Shown here: piece by piece, positions 1-11,768 of the stretch
Layout of the letters: each line of letters begins with the position of its first letter
How positions within the stretch are numbered: the first letter of the stretch is position 1
Assembly: GCA_963854835.1 (NCBI GenBank)
Contig: OY978525.1
Coordinates: 114,217,018 to 114,281,017 of the forward strand
DNA length: 64,000 bases
From: Megamerina dolium
Lineage: Eukaryota; Arthropoda; Insecta; Diptera; Megamerinidae
Direction: 5' to 3'
Program-made: the position numbers and the translations under genes
Notes under the pieces: model-generated
Databases searched by the model: none
What the model was told of the DNA's origin: nothing
What the model saw: the letters and a program-made list of their open reading frames with translations, nothing else

Positions 1-549
1 TACAAGTCGTGTTGGTGGCAGAGGTGTTGATGACAGTGATGTGGTTGTTGTTGTGGCAACACAAAACACTTCTTTTTCACTTGTATGTATATAAGTGTTT
101 TACACTTTCTTTATTTTTATTATTTATTAAAGTTAAAGTTATTTTTATTAAGTTATTTAAGTAAAGTTAAACTTAAATATACATCGGGACGGGAAATATT
201 TCGCGCACTGCTCGAGAAAATTAGTTCTGTTTTATTTTATTTTCAAATTTTATTGTTGATAAAACTCCCTCGACACAAGTACGTGTTTCCCGATTAATAA
301 AATTTGAAAATAAAATAAAACAGAACTAATTTTCTCGAGCAGTGCGCGAAATATTTCCCGTCCCGATGTATATTTAAGTTTAACTTTACTTAAATAACTT
401 AATAAAAATAACTTTAACTTTAATAAATAATAAAAATAAAGAAAGTGTAAAACACTTATATACATACAAGTGAAAAAGAAGTGTTTTGTGTTGCCACAAC
501 AACAACCACATCACTGTCATCAACACCTCTGCCACCAACACGACTTGTA
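1..549. repeat. Near-perfect palindrome (254-bp arms)
   Basis: Bases 1-254 are the reverse complement of 296-549 with no gap that I can find; the 41-base spacer is 255-295. The left arm begins at the window edge, so the repeat may extend further left. The arms are AT-rich except for a block around 182-225 and its mate at 325-368. The right arm runs into a GC-richer stretch (550-609) and a start codon at 610 opening a short frame, so each arm could be the 5' leader of a mobile element joined head to head. The parent family is not recognised. A fold-back element, an inverted duplication and an assembly artefact are all possible. Confidence 0.85.
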
Positions 550-653
550 GGCAAGTGCACCACATCGCAGCAAGCCCACCGGCATTCCCGCTCGCTCCCC
601 GCTGAAACAATGACCAATATCGAAAACCAAAACAATTCACTTTTTTTCATAAA
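550..653. other. Leader-like sequence between palindrome and Tc1-like remnant
   Basis: This is a GC-richer stretch continuing the right palindrome arm, with an ATG at 610 and an open frame ending at 678. Homology to the Tc1-like inverted repeat begins at about 654, so the breakpoint where the unknown element meets the truncated Tc1 end is near here. No family is recognised. Confidence 0.4.
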
Positions 654-2125
654 TAACTTAAAATTCATCAAAAACTAAAAAAATACATGCGACAAAAGTT
701 TAAATACAATACAAAATTTTCTTTCTTTAGCTGGTTTTAGCTTAATTAAAAAACGTTAAACTTAAATTAATATTTGGTAGGTCCGCCTTGAGCTTCAATG
801 ACTGCCTGCAGACGACGTGGCATAGACAGAACCAAATTTTCTGTTTCGGATGTGCTGATTTCTGACCAGGCCTTTTTCAGAGCCTCTTTAAGGGATTCTT
901 TGTTCTTTAAAGCTGCGCGATTGATTTTTCGGTCCAATAATTCCCAAGCGTGTTCAATTGGGTTTAAGTCCGGTGATTGGAGAGGACTACAGAGCTGACG
1001 TGGAGCATAATACAGCAACCAGTCCTTCACCAAATGCGCGGTATGCTTAGGGTCGTTGTCTTGTTGAAATATCCAACTTCTTCCCAGACCCATGCTATCC
1101 ACAGAAGGCTGCAAATTTTGTTCCAATATACTTTTATACACGTGTTTGTCCATTATTCCATCGATAAAAGCCAAGTGTCCCACGCCAGCTGCTGCAATTG
1201 CTCCCCAAACCATCACACTACCGCCCCCATGTTTAACGGTTGGTATTAAATTTTTGGTTTGAAGTGCTGTGCCGGGCTTGCGCCAAATTTTTGCGCGACC
1301 ATCGCTGCCAAAAATATTAAATTTAGATTCATCTGTGAATAAGACTCTTCGCCAAAAGTCCTCATCCATATCCTTGTACTTGTTTGCAAAATCCAGACGA
1401 AGTTGTCTATTTTTTCCAGAAATAAGCGGTTTTTTACGTGGAACTCTGCTTCGATAGCCGTTATACCGTAAAGCTCTTTGTACGGTTTTTGGGTGAACAT
1501 GTTTGCCTGACACCGCAGCAGTACTACCGGCTAACTTTGGCGCACTTATTTTTGGATTTTGGCCACTTCTCTTAGGATAAGGTTTACATCTCAGCGAGAA
1601 AGTTTTTTTGGTCGACCAGTTCTGGGCCTATTTTCCACTGTTTTGTAAGTTTTATATTTTCTTATTACGTTTTGCACACTTGCACAGGACAAATTCAAAA
1701 TTTTTCCTATATCACGGTAGGATTTGCTTTCTTTAAAGTGTTTAATTATTAAATCTTTAACACCAGACTCTATTTGTTTTCCTTTGCCCATTATTTTGCT
1801 TTCAAGTCTACCGACAACGATGAAATCACTAATAATACTGAATAAATATGCGTAAGTAAAGAAAGCAAAAAAAATATAACGGTACTTTTCCAAAGAAATT
1901 GCAAAAACACGTGTTTTCTTGTATTGTATTTAAACTTTTGTCCAGCGTATTTTTTGAGTTTTTGATGAATTTACAGTTATCTATGCGACAAATACAAATT
2001 TTTTGTTATTGTGTTTGCTTACTGATAGACTGCAAAAAAACTGCTTACTTAGATTTTCGCAGCAATGCTTTATACGAGTTAAAATTAAGATTTGTGGGGT
2101 GTATTTAAACTTTAGTCCCTGAGTG
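654..2125 (-). mobile_element. Tc1-like DNA transposon, left end truncated
   Basis: The right terminal inverted repeat ends at 2125 next to a TA (2126-2127). Two direct motifs sharing the core AAAGTTTAAATACA (read on the minus strand) lie at about 2102-2118 and 1925-1945. This is the IR/DR arrangement known in some Tc1-like elements. The inner copy and its flank, including a TTCATCAAAAACT block, recur inverted at about 661-712, but the outer part of the left repeat is missing and replaced by palindrome-linked sequence. The broken transposase lies between the repeats. Insertion of, or recombination with, the palindromic element probably removed the left end. Confidence 0.8.
767..1791 (-). pseudogene. 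Tc1-like transposase (DD34E type), frameshifted
   Basis: This is a cut-and-paste DNA transposase of the Tc1 group that would act in the nucleus on its own terminal repeats. The start is the Met at 1791, opening MGKGKQ. The N-terminal helix-turn-helix (about residues 10-60) ends in a GRPKK motif. The C-terminal DDE catalytic part occupies 767-1513, with the first Asp in FTDES, the second in QQDNDPKH and the Glu in NPIEHAWE. The length is close to the usual ~340 residues. It is inactive: a TGA interrupts the frame just after the GRPKKLSR segment (about 1588), and the reading frame shifts before NPKISAP near 1540. An upstream frame extension to 1893 is not needed. Confidence 0.85.
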
Positions 2126-2694
2126 TATACGCTCATAAAGATATAATAGATTTAGTGTTTGTATTTATATGTATGTATTATATTAGATTGTTGTTAATTG
2201 AATTAGCACACTCTTGATATTAACCATAATTTATTTCTTTCTTTTCATTCTAAAAAAAAAAAAATATTTTTTGTATTTTTAAAGAGCAATCTTTTTGTAA
2301 ATTCATCTTAAGCAGGAACAATTGCGAAAATGCGTCAATTGAAATACAAAGTACACATAAGTTGAGTATTTAATATTGTAATTAATCATTGAAATAATGA
2401 AACAAAGCGCAACAGCAAAAACAACATAAAATATATACGTACTCATGTTGTATTTAAGGCGGTAACGTTCAGCTAAGCTAATAATCTTTCAAAAAAAAAA
2501 CTTTGAAACTTTTATTACATACTATTATATATGACATATACAATGGTGGAAATTGTAATCAACCCAAAAAGATTTGCTATGGAGAAATAATTTTGCGTTA
2601 AAAAAAGGCGTAGCTACCAAAATGTATTCTAATCGATCAGGGGGGATGGACTTGTTAAAAAGAAAAAAAATAATACTATATAGATATTTGAAAA

Positions 2695-3929
2695 CTACCG
2701 TGGAATAAGTCTCCTGAGCATCGCATACAAGGTTCTATCGAGCGTACTGTGTGAAAGGTTGAAGCCTATGCTCAGCAACCTGATTGGACCTTATCAGTGT
2801 GGCTTCAGACCTGGTAAATCCACCATCGACCAGATTTTCACACTGCGCCAAATCCTGGAGAAGACCCAAGAAAAACAGATCGACACACACCACCTATTTG
2901 TTGATTATAAAGCCGCTTTCGACAGTTCGGTAAGGGATTACCTCTACGCAACAATGTCTGAGTTCGGTATTCCTGCAAAGCTCATTCGACTTTGTAGAAT
3001 GACACTGCATAACTCCCGTTGTGCAGTGAAAATTGAGAAGGACCTCTCCGCACCGTTTAATACCGAACGGGGTTTCAGACAAGGTGATTCGTTATCGTGC
3101 GACTTCTTCAATCTTATTATGGAGAAAATAATACGAGCTGCTGATCTACGACATAATGGCACTATCTTCAACAAAAGTGTCATACTGTTAGCGTATGCTG
3201 ATGATATTGACATAATCGGCATGAACACGCGAGCAGTCAGTGCAGCATTCTCAGAGTTGGAAAGAGAGTCGCGTCGGATGGGTCTAACGGTGAACGAGGG
3301 CAAGACAGCACGTCACTGTTGACAACTACGCTTTTGAATTAGTAAGGGATTTTGTCTATCTTGGAACCAGCATTAACAGCAGTAATGACGTCAGCTTGGA
3401 GATCATGCGTAGGATAACTCTTGCTAACAGGTGTTACTTTGGGCTGAGTAAGCAATTGAGAAGTCGAGCCCTCTCTCGAAGAACGAAAACTACACTCTAC
3501 AAGTCTCTCATCATGCCTGTCCTAACATATGGCGCTGAAGCCTGGACAATTTCCACCTCGGATGAGCGCATTCTTGGGGTTTTCGAGAGAAAAGTCCTAC
3601 GTAAGATCTTTGGACCTATTTGCGTTGGTGGCGAGTACCGAATAAGGTACAACCATGAGCTGTACGAGCTGTATGCCAATATTGACATAGTAAAGCGCAT
3701 CAAAATCCAGCGGCTGCGCTGGCTAGGTCATGTCGAGCGAATGGAAGAACACGCTCCAGCTAAGAAGGTATTATATTCGGAACCCGCTGGAGGACGGCGC
3801 AGAAGAGGAAGACCAAACCTCCGGTGGAAAGACCAAGTACTGGAGAACCTGACGGCGCTTGGAATTTCTAACTGGCGCCAGCTAGCGAAGAACAGAGATG
3901 GCTGGCGAAGCATGTTATTTTCGGCCTAA
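2695..3929 (+). pseudogene. Reverse transcriptase C-terminal part, non-LTR type
   Basis: The reading frame is open from the truncation point: YRGISLL, then QCGFRPGKST, FVDYKAAFDS, GFRQGDSLS, and the catalytic YADD motif in AYADDIDIIG (about 3190-3219). Downstream come a thumb-like part and the C-terminal segment RLRWLGHVERM and GRRRRGRPNLRW that is usual in RTE/CR1-type polyproteins. Compared with copy 2, a 44-nt deletion at about 3306 joins two GAC triplets and shifts the frame, giving an early stop at 3322. The second frame resumes and runs to 3929. The endonuclease is absent through truncation, so the copy is dead. Confidence 0.9.
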
Positions 3930-3970
3930 ATCGATATTCGGTTGTTATGGCCACATAAGAAGAAGAAGAA
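2695..3970 (+). mobile_element. RTE-like non-LTR retrotransposon, copy 1 (5' truncated)
   Basis: The insert is flanked by the 12-bp direct repeat GATATTTGAAAA at 2683-2694 and 3971-3982, a target-site duplication. The body begins inside the reverse transcriptase and ends in an (AAG)n tail at about 3957-3970. Non-LTR elements of the RTE group commonly end in short tandem repeats instead of poly(A), which fits. It matches copy 2 (25129-27066, minus strand) closely over its whole length. 5' truncation is typical of incomplete target-primed reverse transcription. Confidence 0.9.
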
Positions 3971-4375
3971 GATATTTGAAAAATCATTCATTAAACATTT
4001 TTTTTCTTAAACATATTTTTCATCTTATCCCAGCTAAGCAACTGAGACTGAGTAGCTATGAGGGTTTTTGTAATTGGATGAAAATATAAATTAACGTGTA
4101 TATTTGCAGACTTTAGACAAAAGAACTGAAAAGGTGCACATCAGAATATTTTTATAAATAAATGAATATTTAAAAAAAAAATGGGAATTATCGGTTAAAC
4201 ACAATGCTTAGCTCCTATAGAGGAGAATATTTTTTTTGAAAGAAATGTCCTTCGGTCTGCCAAATTGTAAAATATCAAAGATTCAATATTATTACAGTCA
4301 GATTGTATAAATGTTTCAAATTAACTTTCAATTAAATATTCTTCCTACTTGAGTTTATAAAAATTTCCACCACTG

Positions 4376-5179
4376 TACATATGTACTGTATAAAATAAAT
4401 ATAATAAAAAAAAATATAGTCTTTACTTAGTAATTATCACCGATAAAGATTTATTTTCATTAAAATCTTTTGTTGGTATAAAAAAAAAAAATTAATAATA
4501 AATAATAACAAACGTAGTTACTACTAGTTCAGTGACCAAAGAAACCCTTCTGGCAACTGACAGTAATTATATGTATATACTATTACCATAGAATCGAATC
4601 ACAAATAAAAGTAAAAAAAAAAAAATTCTAAAGAATAACACTTACATTAAATAACAATAAATTTAAATTGAATAATGTAAACCCGTCAAAATGAATTATC
4701 ACCACTTATTATTTTTTCTACGAAATAGATATAATAGCTATACTTACGTAGTTGTAAAAAAAAAATAACTAATTTATTTAAAGTTTGTAAAATAATATAA
4801 ATGTTTTTTGTTGTTGTTGTTGTAATAATTACATACCCATATACACATATTGTATATTGTATGGTAATAGAGTAGTTTATAATAAGCACCTATCTAGCTA
4901 AATTAGTGTTACTTTGCCCCACAGCATATGTATATAAAATTCAGACACTCAGACAAAGCGTGCCAAATTTTTATTATTTACTCATCACTACATATACGCG
5001 TATATACTCATACACACACATATGTATCATACATATATGATATGATACAACGCATTGTTTACATGTGAGACCACGTGTATTAGGCACTCTCATGGTATGG
5101 CATGCTGTTTAGCTGCCATATTTAGCGGAAGCGTGTGCTTTTGTCTCTTCTTTGTGTTGGTCATTTGACGTGACGTCAC

Positions 5180-5210
<31 letters not shown>

Positions 5211-7083
5211 GTGATAATAATGAAAGAAATAACAAACAAAACAAAACATTGAAAAATATATGCACACAAACACACACACACACACACACACACACTTTTA
5301 TGTATAATCACAAAGTAAAAACTTGAAAAACCATAACTGACCCTGAGCAATGTCAGGGCCTATAGTATAGTAAATAAAAGTCGAGCGCCGATTGTATTCA
5401 TTATGCGATTAATTGTAAACAATACACATATATACAAATATATATTTATTGGGTACAGTGTATTAAAACAAATGTTATACTTTTGATTTGAGTGTCATTG
5501 ATTAGTTATTTAATTGCTTGATTAGCTACACATTTCTAGTTCAAGTTACATATCATTAATATACTTTTTTTTTTTTTTATTCCTTAATAATACTAAGTCA
5601 GTGCATTTATTTTGCATTAATAATATCTTCCTATATATGTAGGCAACTATAGATTTTCCATATTGTTCCTTTTATTAAATTAATATTAATTCGTTTTAAT
5701 ATTCACAAATTTCATGGGATTTAATTTGTATCTTTGACCTTTCCATTGAAATGCAATACATACATATTTATGCATATGTATATGCATTTCAATATCATTA
5801 ACATTTAATAGATGTAATTTATTATTAAACAAGACATTTATTCAATACAACACAACACAAATACATACAATTCACCCATACATATATGATAGATAATCGT
5901 TTATTATAAGCAGCTAATTAAACAAAAATCTGATTTTACCTTGATGTAGTTCATATTCTCAATACCGATAAAATACAATATCTACACTGAGCGGAAAAAT
6001 AATATTCAAATCGAATTGAAATGTTTTTCAAAATGTTAAAATCCGATACACTCATATTTAAAATTTGCTTAAATATGAAAGTATATATTTGAATACAAAT
6101 GTAATGAAAAATATACATTATGCTCATAGTAGAGACCGAGTAAAGCGCGAGTAAATAAAAAAATACTCATATAAGGCTCATATCGTATTCAACCACAAGT
6201 ATGATGCAATTGAATACGATAAAATAACGGTAAATTTTATATCGTATAATCATGTATAACCAATATCATATAAAACGAGTAAAATCGTTTGGTACTCATT
6301 GCTTATACTCTTTTCCACACGACGATTTGTGCTTCGAAAAAATCCATGTTCGTCGTATAAATTTACGACGCCAAAAGGCAAAAGTTCTTATCTTAATAAT
6401 ATTATCAGACAATATAATGCCAATGGTGATTTGAACATATTGGTCATGGAAAGCAATAATTATCAGAGTTGTTATCTTATTAAATATTCCCTGCCATGAA
6501 CTGTCAGTTTGGTAATTTGACAGCCATTTTCTGATTTCTATTAAAAGTTTACTGTGGCAATATCTATAATAATCGTTCCAAAAACGAATTCGTCCAGAAT
6601 TGAGATTTTTCCTTTTTCGCTTTTTTTCATCAACTTTTTGCACTCTTTAAATGTTTTTAAGCGCTCCAATACAGCGAACATACTTGTGTGACACCATCTT
6701 TAAAATTCTTTTATCAAGATAAAACAGGCACACACATAAATATTACCACTGATAAAACTTATATCTGACAATCAAAATGACAGATGATAGACAACAGTTT
6801 TTCACCTGTGAAGACTCGCCCCATAACACTCATGACGATTATTGTTTCTGGTGTAGAGAGTAGTAGTCACGATTCAACAATAATTACTTACAGATGTATA
6901 AATGAATAAATGAGTTTCTAAACATATCGCAGCATCGTCAATCGTCAATAGTCAATAGTCAATCGTGCAGGACTCTATTACATTCTCAAAGGCATAACGT
7001 AGGGTATATGTTTATTATACATATATGTATGTATTCATTAAGAATAGTACATTTCATGCAAAATACTTTTTTAATCTCCTTAT
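4376..7083. other. AT-rich intergenic DNA, no gene seen
   Basis: Homopolymer A/T runs and short microsatellites dominate. A segment at 6290-6760 is less repetitive and carries short open frames on both strands without recognisable motifs. I see no splice-flanked coding exon here. Confidence 0.6.
5179..5296. repeat. Microsatellites (AAT)n and (CA)n
   Basis: An (ATA)n run of about 10 units lies at 5180-5211 and a (CA)n run at about 5264-5296. The minus-strand open frames across them (poly-Ile and Cys-Val) are translations of these repeats, not genes. Confidence 0.9.
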
Positions 7084-7300
7084 TCACTCCTCTCGAGAGC
7101 ATAGGGTCTCAACAAGACTCTTCCATCGTACACGGTTCTATGCTGTTATTTTTGCGCCGTCCCATGTTGTGTTGATATCAGCTAACTGGCGCAATATCGA
7201 CCTAGTCCAAGTATTTTTTAACCGACATCGACCTCTGCTCTCTTGCGGGTTCCAATCTAGTGCTTGTTGCCTATCCATCATCACTTTCTATTTTTGATTT
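7084..7300 (-). pseudogene. Non-LTR retrotransposon C-terminal remnant
   Basis: Read on the minus strand, the conceptual product contains DWNPQESRGRCR, then KNTWTRSILRQLADIN, TWDGAKITA, a stop, and NRVRWKSLVETLCS. This order (GRGRP-type basic patch, W-R, a TW-EAK block, R-RW---V--LC) is what I know from the extreme C-terminus of RTE/CR1-like reverse transcriptase polyproteins. It is a different family from the copies at 2695 and 25129. In-frame stops and the lack of any upstream domain mark it as a relic. Confidence 0.5.
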
Positions 7301-9114
7301 GCCACAGGATGAGTTTTTCATTCATGCAAAATACTTAGGAAGCAAGAAAATATTATGGTCTATTGAGTTTTATTTTGCTTTTCTGTGATTTTGCTCAGTG
7401 TATGTAAATAATATTGTTTTAAGTAAGTTTTTTTTTCACTCGTTTATAAAATATGTTCTTATGTTAGCACGTTTAAATGAAAAACAATGAAACGATTCAA
7501 TATAAATTAAAAATTTATATTATAACTTTCATTTAGTTCATATTTTTAATATCAAAAAAAAAAAAAAATATATATATATATTAGAGGCATTCACATACCT
7601 AGCTCTTAGGTGTTACTGCTTAATATTTTTGAAAAATTACCAAACTATCGAATTAATGAATAACAAATAAACGAGATGGCAAATCAGATAATTATTTCAC
7701 TATTTGTTAACACACCAACTGATATCACTTCACTATTCGCTAAATACATTGCGGAAAATTTACTAAATTTTCAAAGTGCTACAATTGATTATCTAATTTT
7801 TTATTTTAATTAATTAATTTTTTACTTTAATTTATTAATTTGTATTTACCTTCATCTAAATAAATTCGTTCCACAAAATTTGTGATTAAAATATCAAAAT
7901 TTTTATATTTTGCACTATTTTCATGCTTCTGCTTGACTCTTAAATGTGATTTACTTATAAAATGTTGATAAAAAAAAATCAACTATTAATGTAACGTTAT
8001 TTATAAAGCTAACAAGATTAAGCAGAAATTTTTCTTTGGACATGTAAAAGGCTTCACTAAATTACCCCAACTAACGAATTAACAAAATTGACGAGATCAT
8101 TGTGAATACCGCTATTACGAACAATATGTGACAGTAGAAGGAAAGACGTCATGCATTACTTGTAATAACATGATGCATAATATTTATATACTGAAGAGTA
8201 TTTTTAAATGCACGCTTAAATAAAAATTAATGAGATGATCCAAAACAAAACTGTTCAATGTTAAATACGACTACGTATATGAAGAAGATGAAAACAAAAA
8301 TTTTGTAAAATTTATAAATACTGATTTTGTTATATCTACCAAAAATAAATATTTGAAAAAAAAAATACGTAAATAAAATGTTAATAGGCAGTCAGTAAAT
8401 TAAAATTAAAATAATAATAATAGAATACAATAACAACAATAAAACAAGAACTGTTACAGACGAAATCAACTTATGCAAATTAAAAATGATTCTCTTACAA
8501 AAAAAAAAAAAATAAATAAAGAAATAATTAAATAAAAAACCGGCAACATTGAACTAATACACGCGCATGACGTCTTTTTAATAAAAACACGCACTGTAAA
8601 TCAACACAGAGGGAATTTACCTTAGTACATAGAATTCAGTGTCAACCGAAATCGAATGCATATGAAGATGGCACGGGTTCACACATACGTATACGATTAT
8701 AAGATTAATGGACGCTAAATAATAAAGTTTGCTGTAGGTACGAGTACTCATAGTTGTAATTTATTCAATAGCATATATACAGGGTGTCTTGTTTCAAGGA
8801 TGTAAGTCAACATTTTGATTGATTGTATCAAGTTCGGGGTCTTTGTAAAGCCTAGAGCCTCTGAAAGTTGTACTACAAAAAAAAAAAAAACTGATTTCTT
8901 TGCTTAATGTGTGGGACTCATTTATTGTTTAAATTTCATCATGGTGACGCAAAACTTTAATGAACACAATTTTGAATGATTCACATATTTACGCATACGA
9001 GTATGAATCATGTTCGTTATTTTAACCTGATTTATATACACAATGAATGCAACGATTATTATGAGAATGTTATAATTTAATGTTTATTGAATTATAGAAA
9101 AAATACGTAGGAAG
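7301..9114. other. AT-rich intergenic DNA, no gene seen
   Basis: There are poly-A/T tracts, a TA run near 7565-7582, and many short stops in all frames. I found no coding exon, inverted repeat or tandem array that I can support. Confidence 0.6.
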
Positions 9115-9296
9115 CAGTGGCGTAGTCAGAATTTTGGGAAGGGGGGGGGGGGTCTAATTATATGGAAAAGATTTATAAGAAAATAATGTTTACCAATGAT
9201 TTTTAAATATAGATATATTATTACCGTTCTTTTTTAACAAATTCATCGTCCAAAGAGTGGATATATCCCCCTGATCTCATCCTGGCTACTCCACAG
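9115..9296. mobile_element. Small hAT-like MITE
   Basis: The left end reads CAGTGGCGTAGTCAG (9115-9129). The right end, inverted, reads CTGTGGAGTAGCCAGGATGA (ending 9296). A CAGTGGCGTAG terminus is common in hAT-type elements. The flanking 8-mers GTAGGAAG (9107-9114) and ATATGAAG (9297-9304) agree at six of eight positions, compatible with a decayed hAT 8-bp target duplication. The interior is only about 180 bp, has a G-run after the left end, and no coding potential. Confidence 0.45.
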
Positions 9297-10115
9297 ATAT
9301 GAAGAGAATTATTAACAACTATGCAGAAGTAACTACGACAACAATTAGTCATAGTTAAAGATAGAGAACAACGAATTGATTAAAAGACACATACTAACAA
9401 GTCTAAAATCAGATTGATACGGATTGAATGGATGAACATTATTTATTTTACATTTAAAACGAATTTTACACTGCCTTGATTGAAACAAAAAACCAAAGCA
9501 AAGTATATCCCACAATGCATAAAAAGCTAAGCGAAAAATTCGAAAGATTTAACCATCTATCTAACCAAAAAAAAAAAAAAAGTAATGTTAATTGAATTTT
9601 TTCACGCCAAAATAAGTTTATTATTTACTTGAAGCTCTTTGTTTTTTAAAAAAACAACTACGGAAGTGGCATATCATTCATCGTACAGTTCTGTCCTGTA
9701 TCGTAATTTGGCAGTAAAGGCGCAATGTTCAAAAATGTTCAAAATTTTAAAAAAGCAAATTTATTTCCTACACCCTGTGTTAATGAGCACAAGCAAAAAG
9801 ATTGAAATAATTATCATATGAACTTCGCAATATATGATATACAAATGTTTCAAGGTCATTATTCTTTTACATCTAGAAATCAACTTGAACCCCTTTGCCA
9901 TTGATGCTCCATATGTAATTGCAAAAAAAAAAAAAAAACAAAAAAAATAATAAAGCTCATACTATTAATAATAAAAATAATAATTTGCAAAAAAAAAAAA
10001 AAACCAAATAACATAAATTTAACGACTACTACTTACTACTACCACCGCATCATGTAAAAAATGCATGCTCTTTCAAATGATATGTTGTTACACGTTGTTG
10101 TATGTACCATATGTA
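9297..10115. other. AT-rich intergenic DNA, no gene seen
   Basis: Several A-runs of 12-16 bases and no supportable coding sequence. A short ACACCCTGT at about 9771-9779 is complementary to ACAGGGTGT at about 8780, but nine bases are too few to call an element. Confidence 0.55.
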
Positions 10116-11766
10116 CAGTGGCTCCCAGCTTATTTCGTACAGTGACAGTTTAAAAATTGCTGCAGTCGTAATTCCTAATATAGCAAAAATTTGAACAAAA
10201 TATAAATGCCATTTTTGAAAGGAAGGTTTGTTTTTTATTTTCCAAAATTTACTTTTTCAAAATTTTAGTGTTTGACACTATAAAAAAATAAAATAAAAAA
10301 AAAATAGGAAAATTCATGTCACAGCTTATTTCGTACAGTCTCTTTAAGTTCAAACTAAAAACAAAGTAAGTTGATTTTAATATTTAGTATGACATCCCTT
10401 AGCGTTAATGACAGCCTGGAGTCTACTTGGCATTGAATCCACCAATTTTTGAGTGATGTCTGGTGTGATTTTTTTCCATTCCTCCATCAGTACCTTCTTT
10501 AGGTCTTGCTTATTAGAAATCTTGTGTGTTCTTATTTTATTGTCCAAAATAGACTAAAGGTTTTCAATCACATTCATGTCAGGTGACTGTGGTGGTGGAG
10601 ACATCAAGTGTGAGCAGTTCAAATAAGCCAAGATTGCACAATCCCAGATTTATGTTTTGGGTCATTATCTTGGTAATACCGAAATTCTTCCCGCAAACCC
10701 AGTTTGTCTGCACTTTGAAGTAAATTGTTTTTCAGAATCTCGAGGTACTTCATTTTGTCCATTGTTCCCTCAATAAAAACCAATTCACCTACTCCGGCTG
10801 CTGACATGCAGGCCCGAACCATCACGCTACCGCCACCATGCTTCACTGTGGGCTTAAGGTTCTCCTTGTTTAGCTCGGTATTAGCTTTACGCCAAACATA
10901 TGACATTCCGTCCGAGCCAAAAATATTAAACTTAGACTCATCCGCGAAAATAACGGTATTCCAGAACGCAGGAGTCTTAATAATATGCTCTTTGGCGTAG
11001 TCAAGTCGGCGTTGTATATTCATTTTTGAAATGAATGGTTTCTTTCGGGCTACTCGACCGTTCAAGTCATGATTGCGCAGCACACGTCGGACAGTTTCAG
11101 CACTGGATGATTTTCCTATTTCACGCTGAACCTCTGCAACCAACTTCGGAGTGGATAACTTTGGATTTTTCTTAATTTTTCGTACAATATAACGCTCGTC
11201 TGATGCGTTGAAAATCTTATTAGGTGCTTCTCTGCCCTTGTTCTCCAACCGATTTTCGCGAATGAAGCGTTGAATGATGTATTGGACAGTTGAGGCACTT
11301 AAATTTGTCATTTCAGCAATTTTTCGCACACTCTGACCTTTCCTAAAATGGTTAATTACCAGTTTACGCTGTTCCATCGTTGTACGACGACCCATAACGC
11401 TAAATGTTTAATTTACAGCACTTTAACTATTTAAAATAAGAATAATAAAAATAGTTATAATAGTTAAAAAGGTCCAAAAACTCATACAATTCAAAAAAAC
11501 TTTGTAACTGCGCGGCAGAATGAAACTTACTTACATTGAAGTTTGTGTACGAAATAAGATGTGAGCTGAAAATCAGCTGATCAATAGTTTTTCTCTCTTG
11601 CATGACAAAAAGAACAATTTTTGGGGTTCCCCGTTTTCTTATTAGGTTTACTAAACACATACACAGACATCTACATTCAAAACTTATCGATAAGTTTTTT
11701 AGTTTCGATGTTACAGCCATTTACATAAAAATATATACACTGTACGAAATAAGCTGTGAGCCACTG
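10116..11766 (-). mobile_element. Complete-length Tc1-like transposon with IR/DR ends
   Basis: Terminal inverted repeats of 29 bp lie at 10116-10144 and 11738-11766. They differ at one or two positions and are bordered by TA on both sides (10114-10115, 11767-11768). An inner copy of the same core (CAGCTTATTTCGTACAGT) lies at 10322-10339, with an inverted counterpart at about 11545-11565, so each end has two transposase-binding-like repeats about 200 bp apart. Its 1651-bp length is standard for Tc1-like elements. The element is unrelated in its ends to the one at 654-2125. Confidence 0.93.
10377..11395 (-). pseudogene. Tc1-like transposase (DD34E), two lesions
   Basis: The start is at 11395, opening MGRRTTMEQRK. 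The paired-type helix-turn-helix occupies residues 1-110, including NLSASTVQYII and a second DNA-binding half ending near VLRNHDL. The catalytic domain has the first Asp in FADESKFN, a KHGGGSVMV block, and the second Asp in YQDNDPKH. The frame then breaks near 10617, where a one-base deletion is likely: WLI is followed by a stop, and the next frame resumes with SPPPQSPDMN. The third acidic residue lies in NVIENL, directly followed by TAG at 10554-10556 where the family has Trp. The tail resumes and ends GCHTKY before a TAA at 10377. It is therefore recently inactivated but nearly intact. Confidence 0.9.
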
Positions 11767-11768
11767 TA

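Larger units (their letters stand above)
2541..4375. mobile_element. MITE with TA-flanked ends, split by a retroelement
   Basis: The left end CAATGGTGGAAATT (2541-2554) is preceded by TA. Its inverted partner, AATTTCCACCACTG, ends at 4375 and is followed by TA. Subtracting the RTE-like insertion and one copy of its target duplication (1288 bases) leaves about 547 bp with no coding capacity, the size of a miniature Tc1/mariner derivative. An internal stretch (about 2600-2640, AAAATGTATTC plus AATCGATCA) has a relative near 50980-51005. The terminal repeat is short, so the boundary assignment is moderately certain. Confidence 0.5.

Noticed and set aside
8780..9779. A ~1-kb element bounded by ACAGGGTGT and ACACCCTGT
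   Set aside because: Only nine complementary bases, with no coding content or target duplication.
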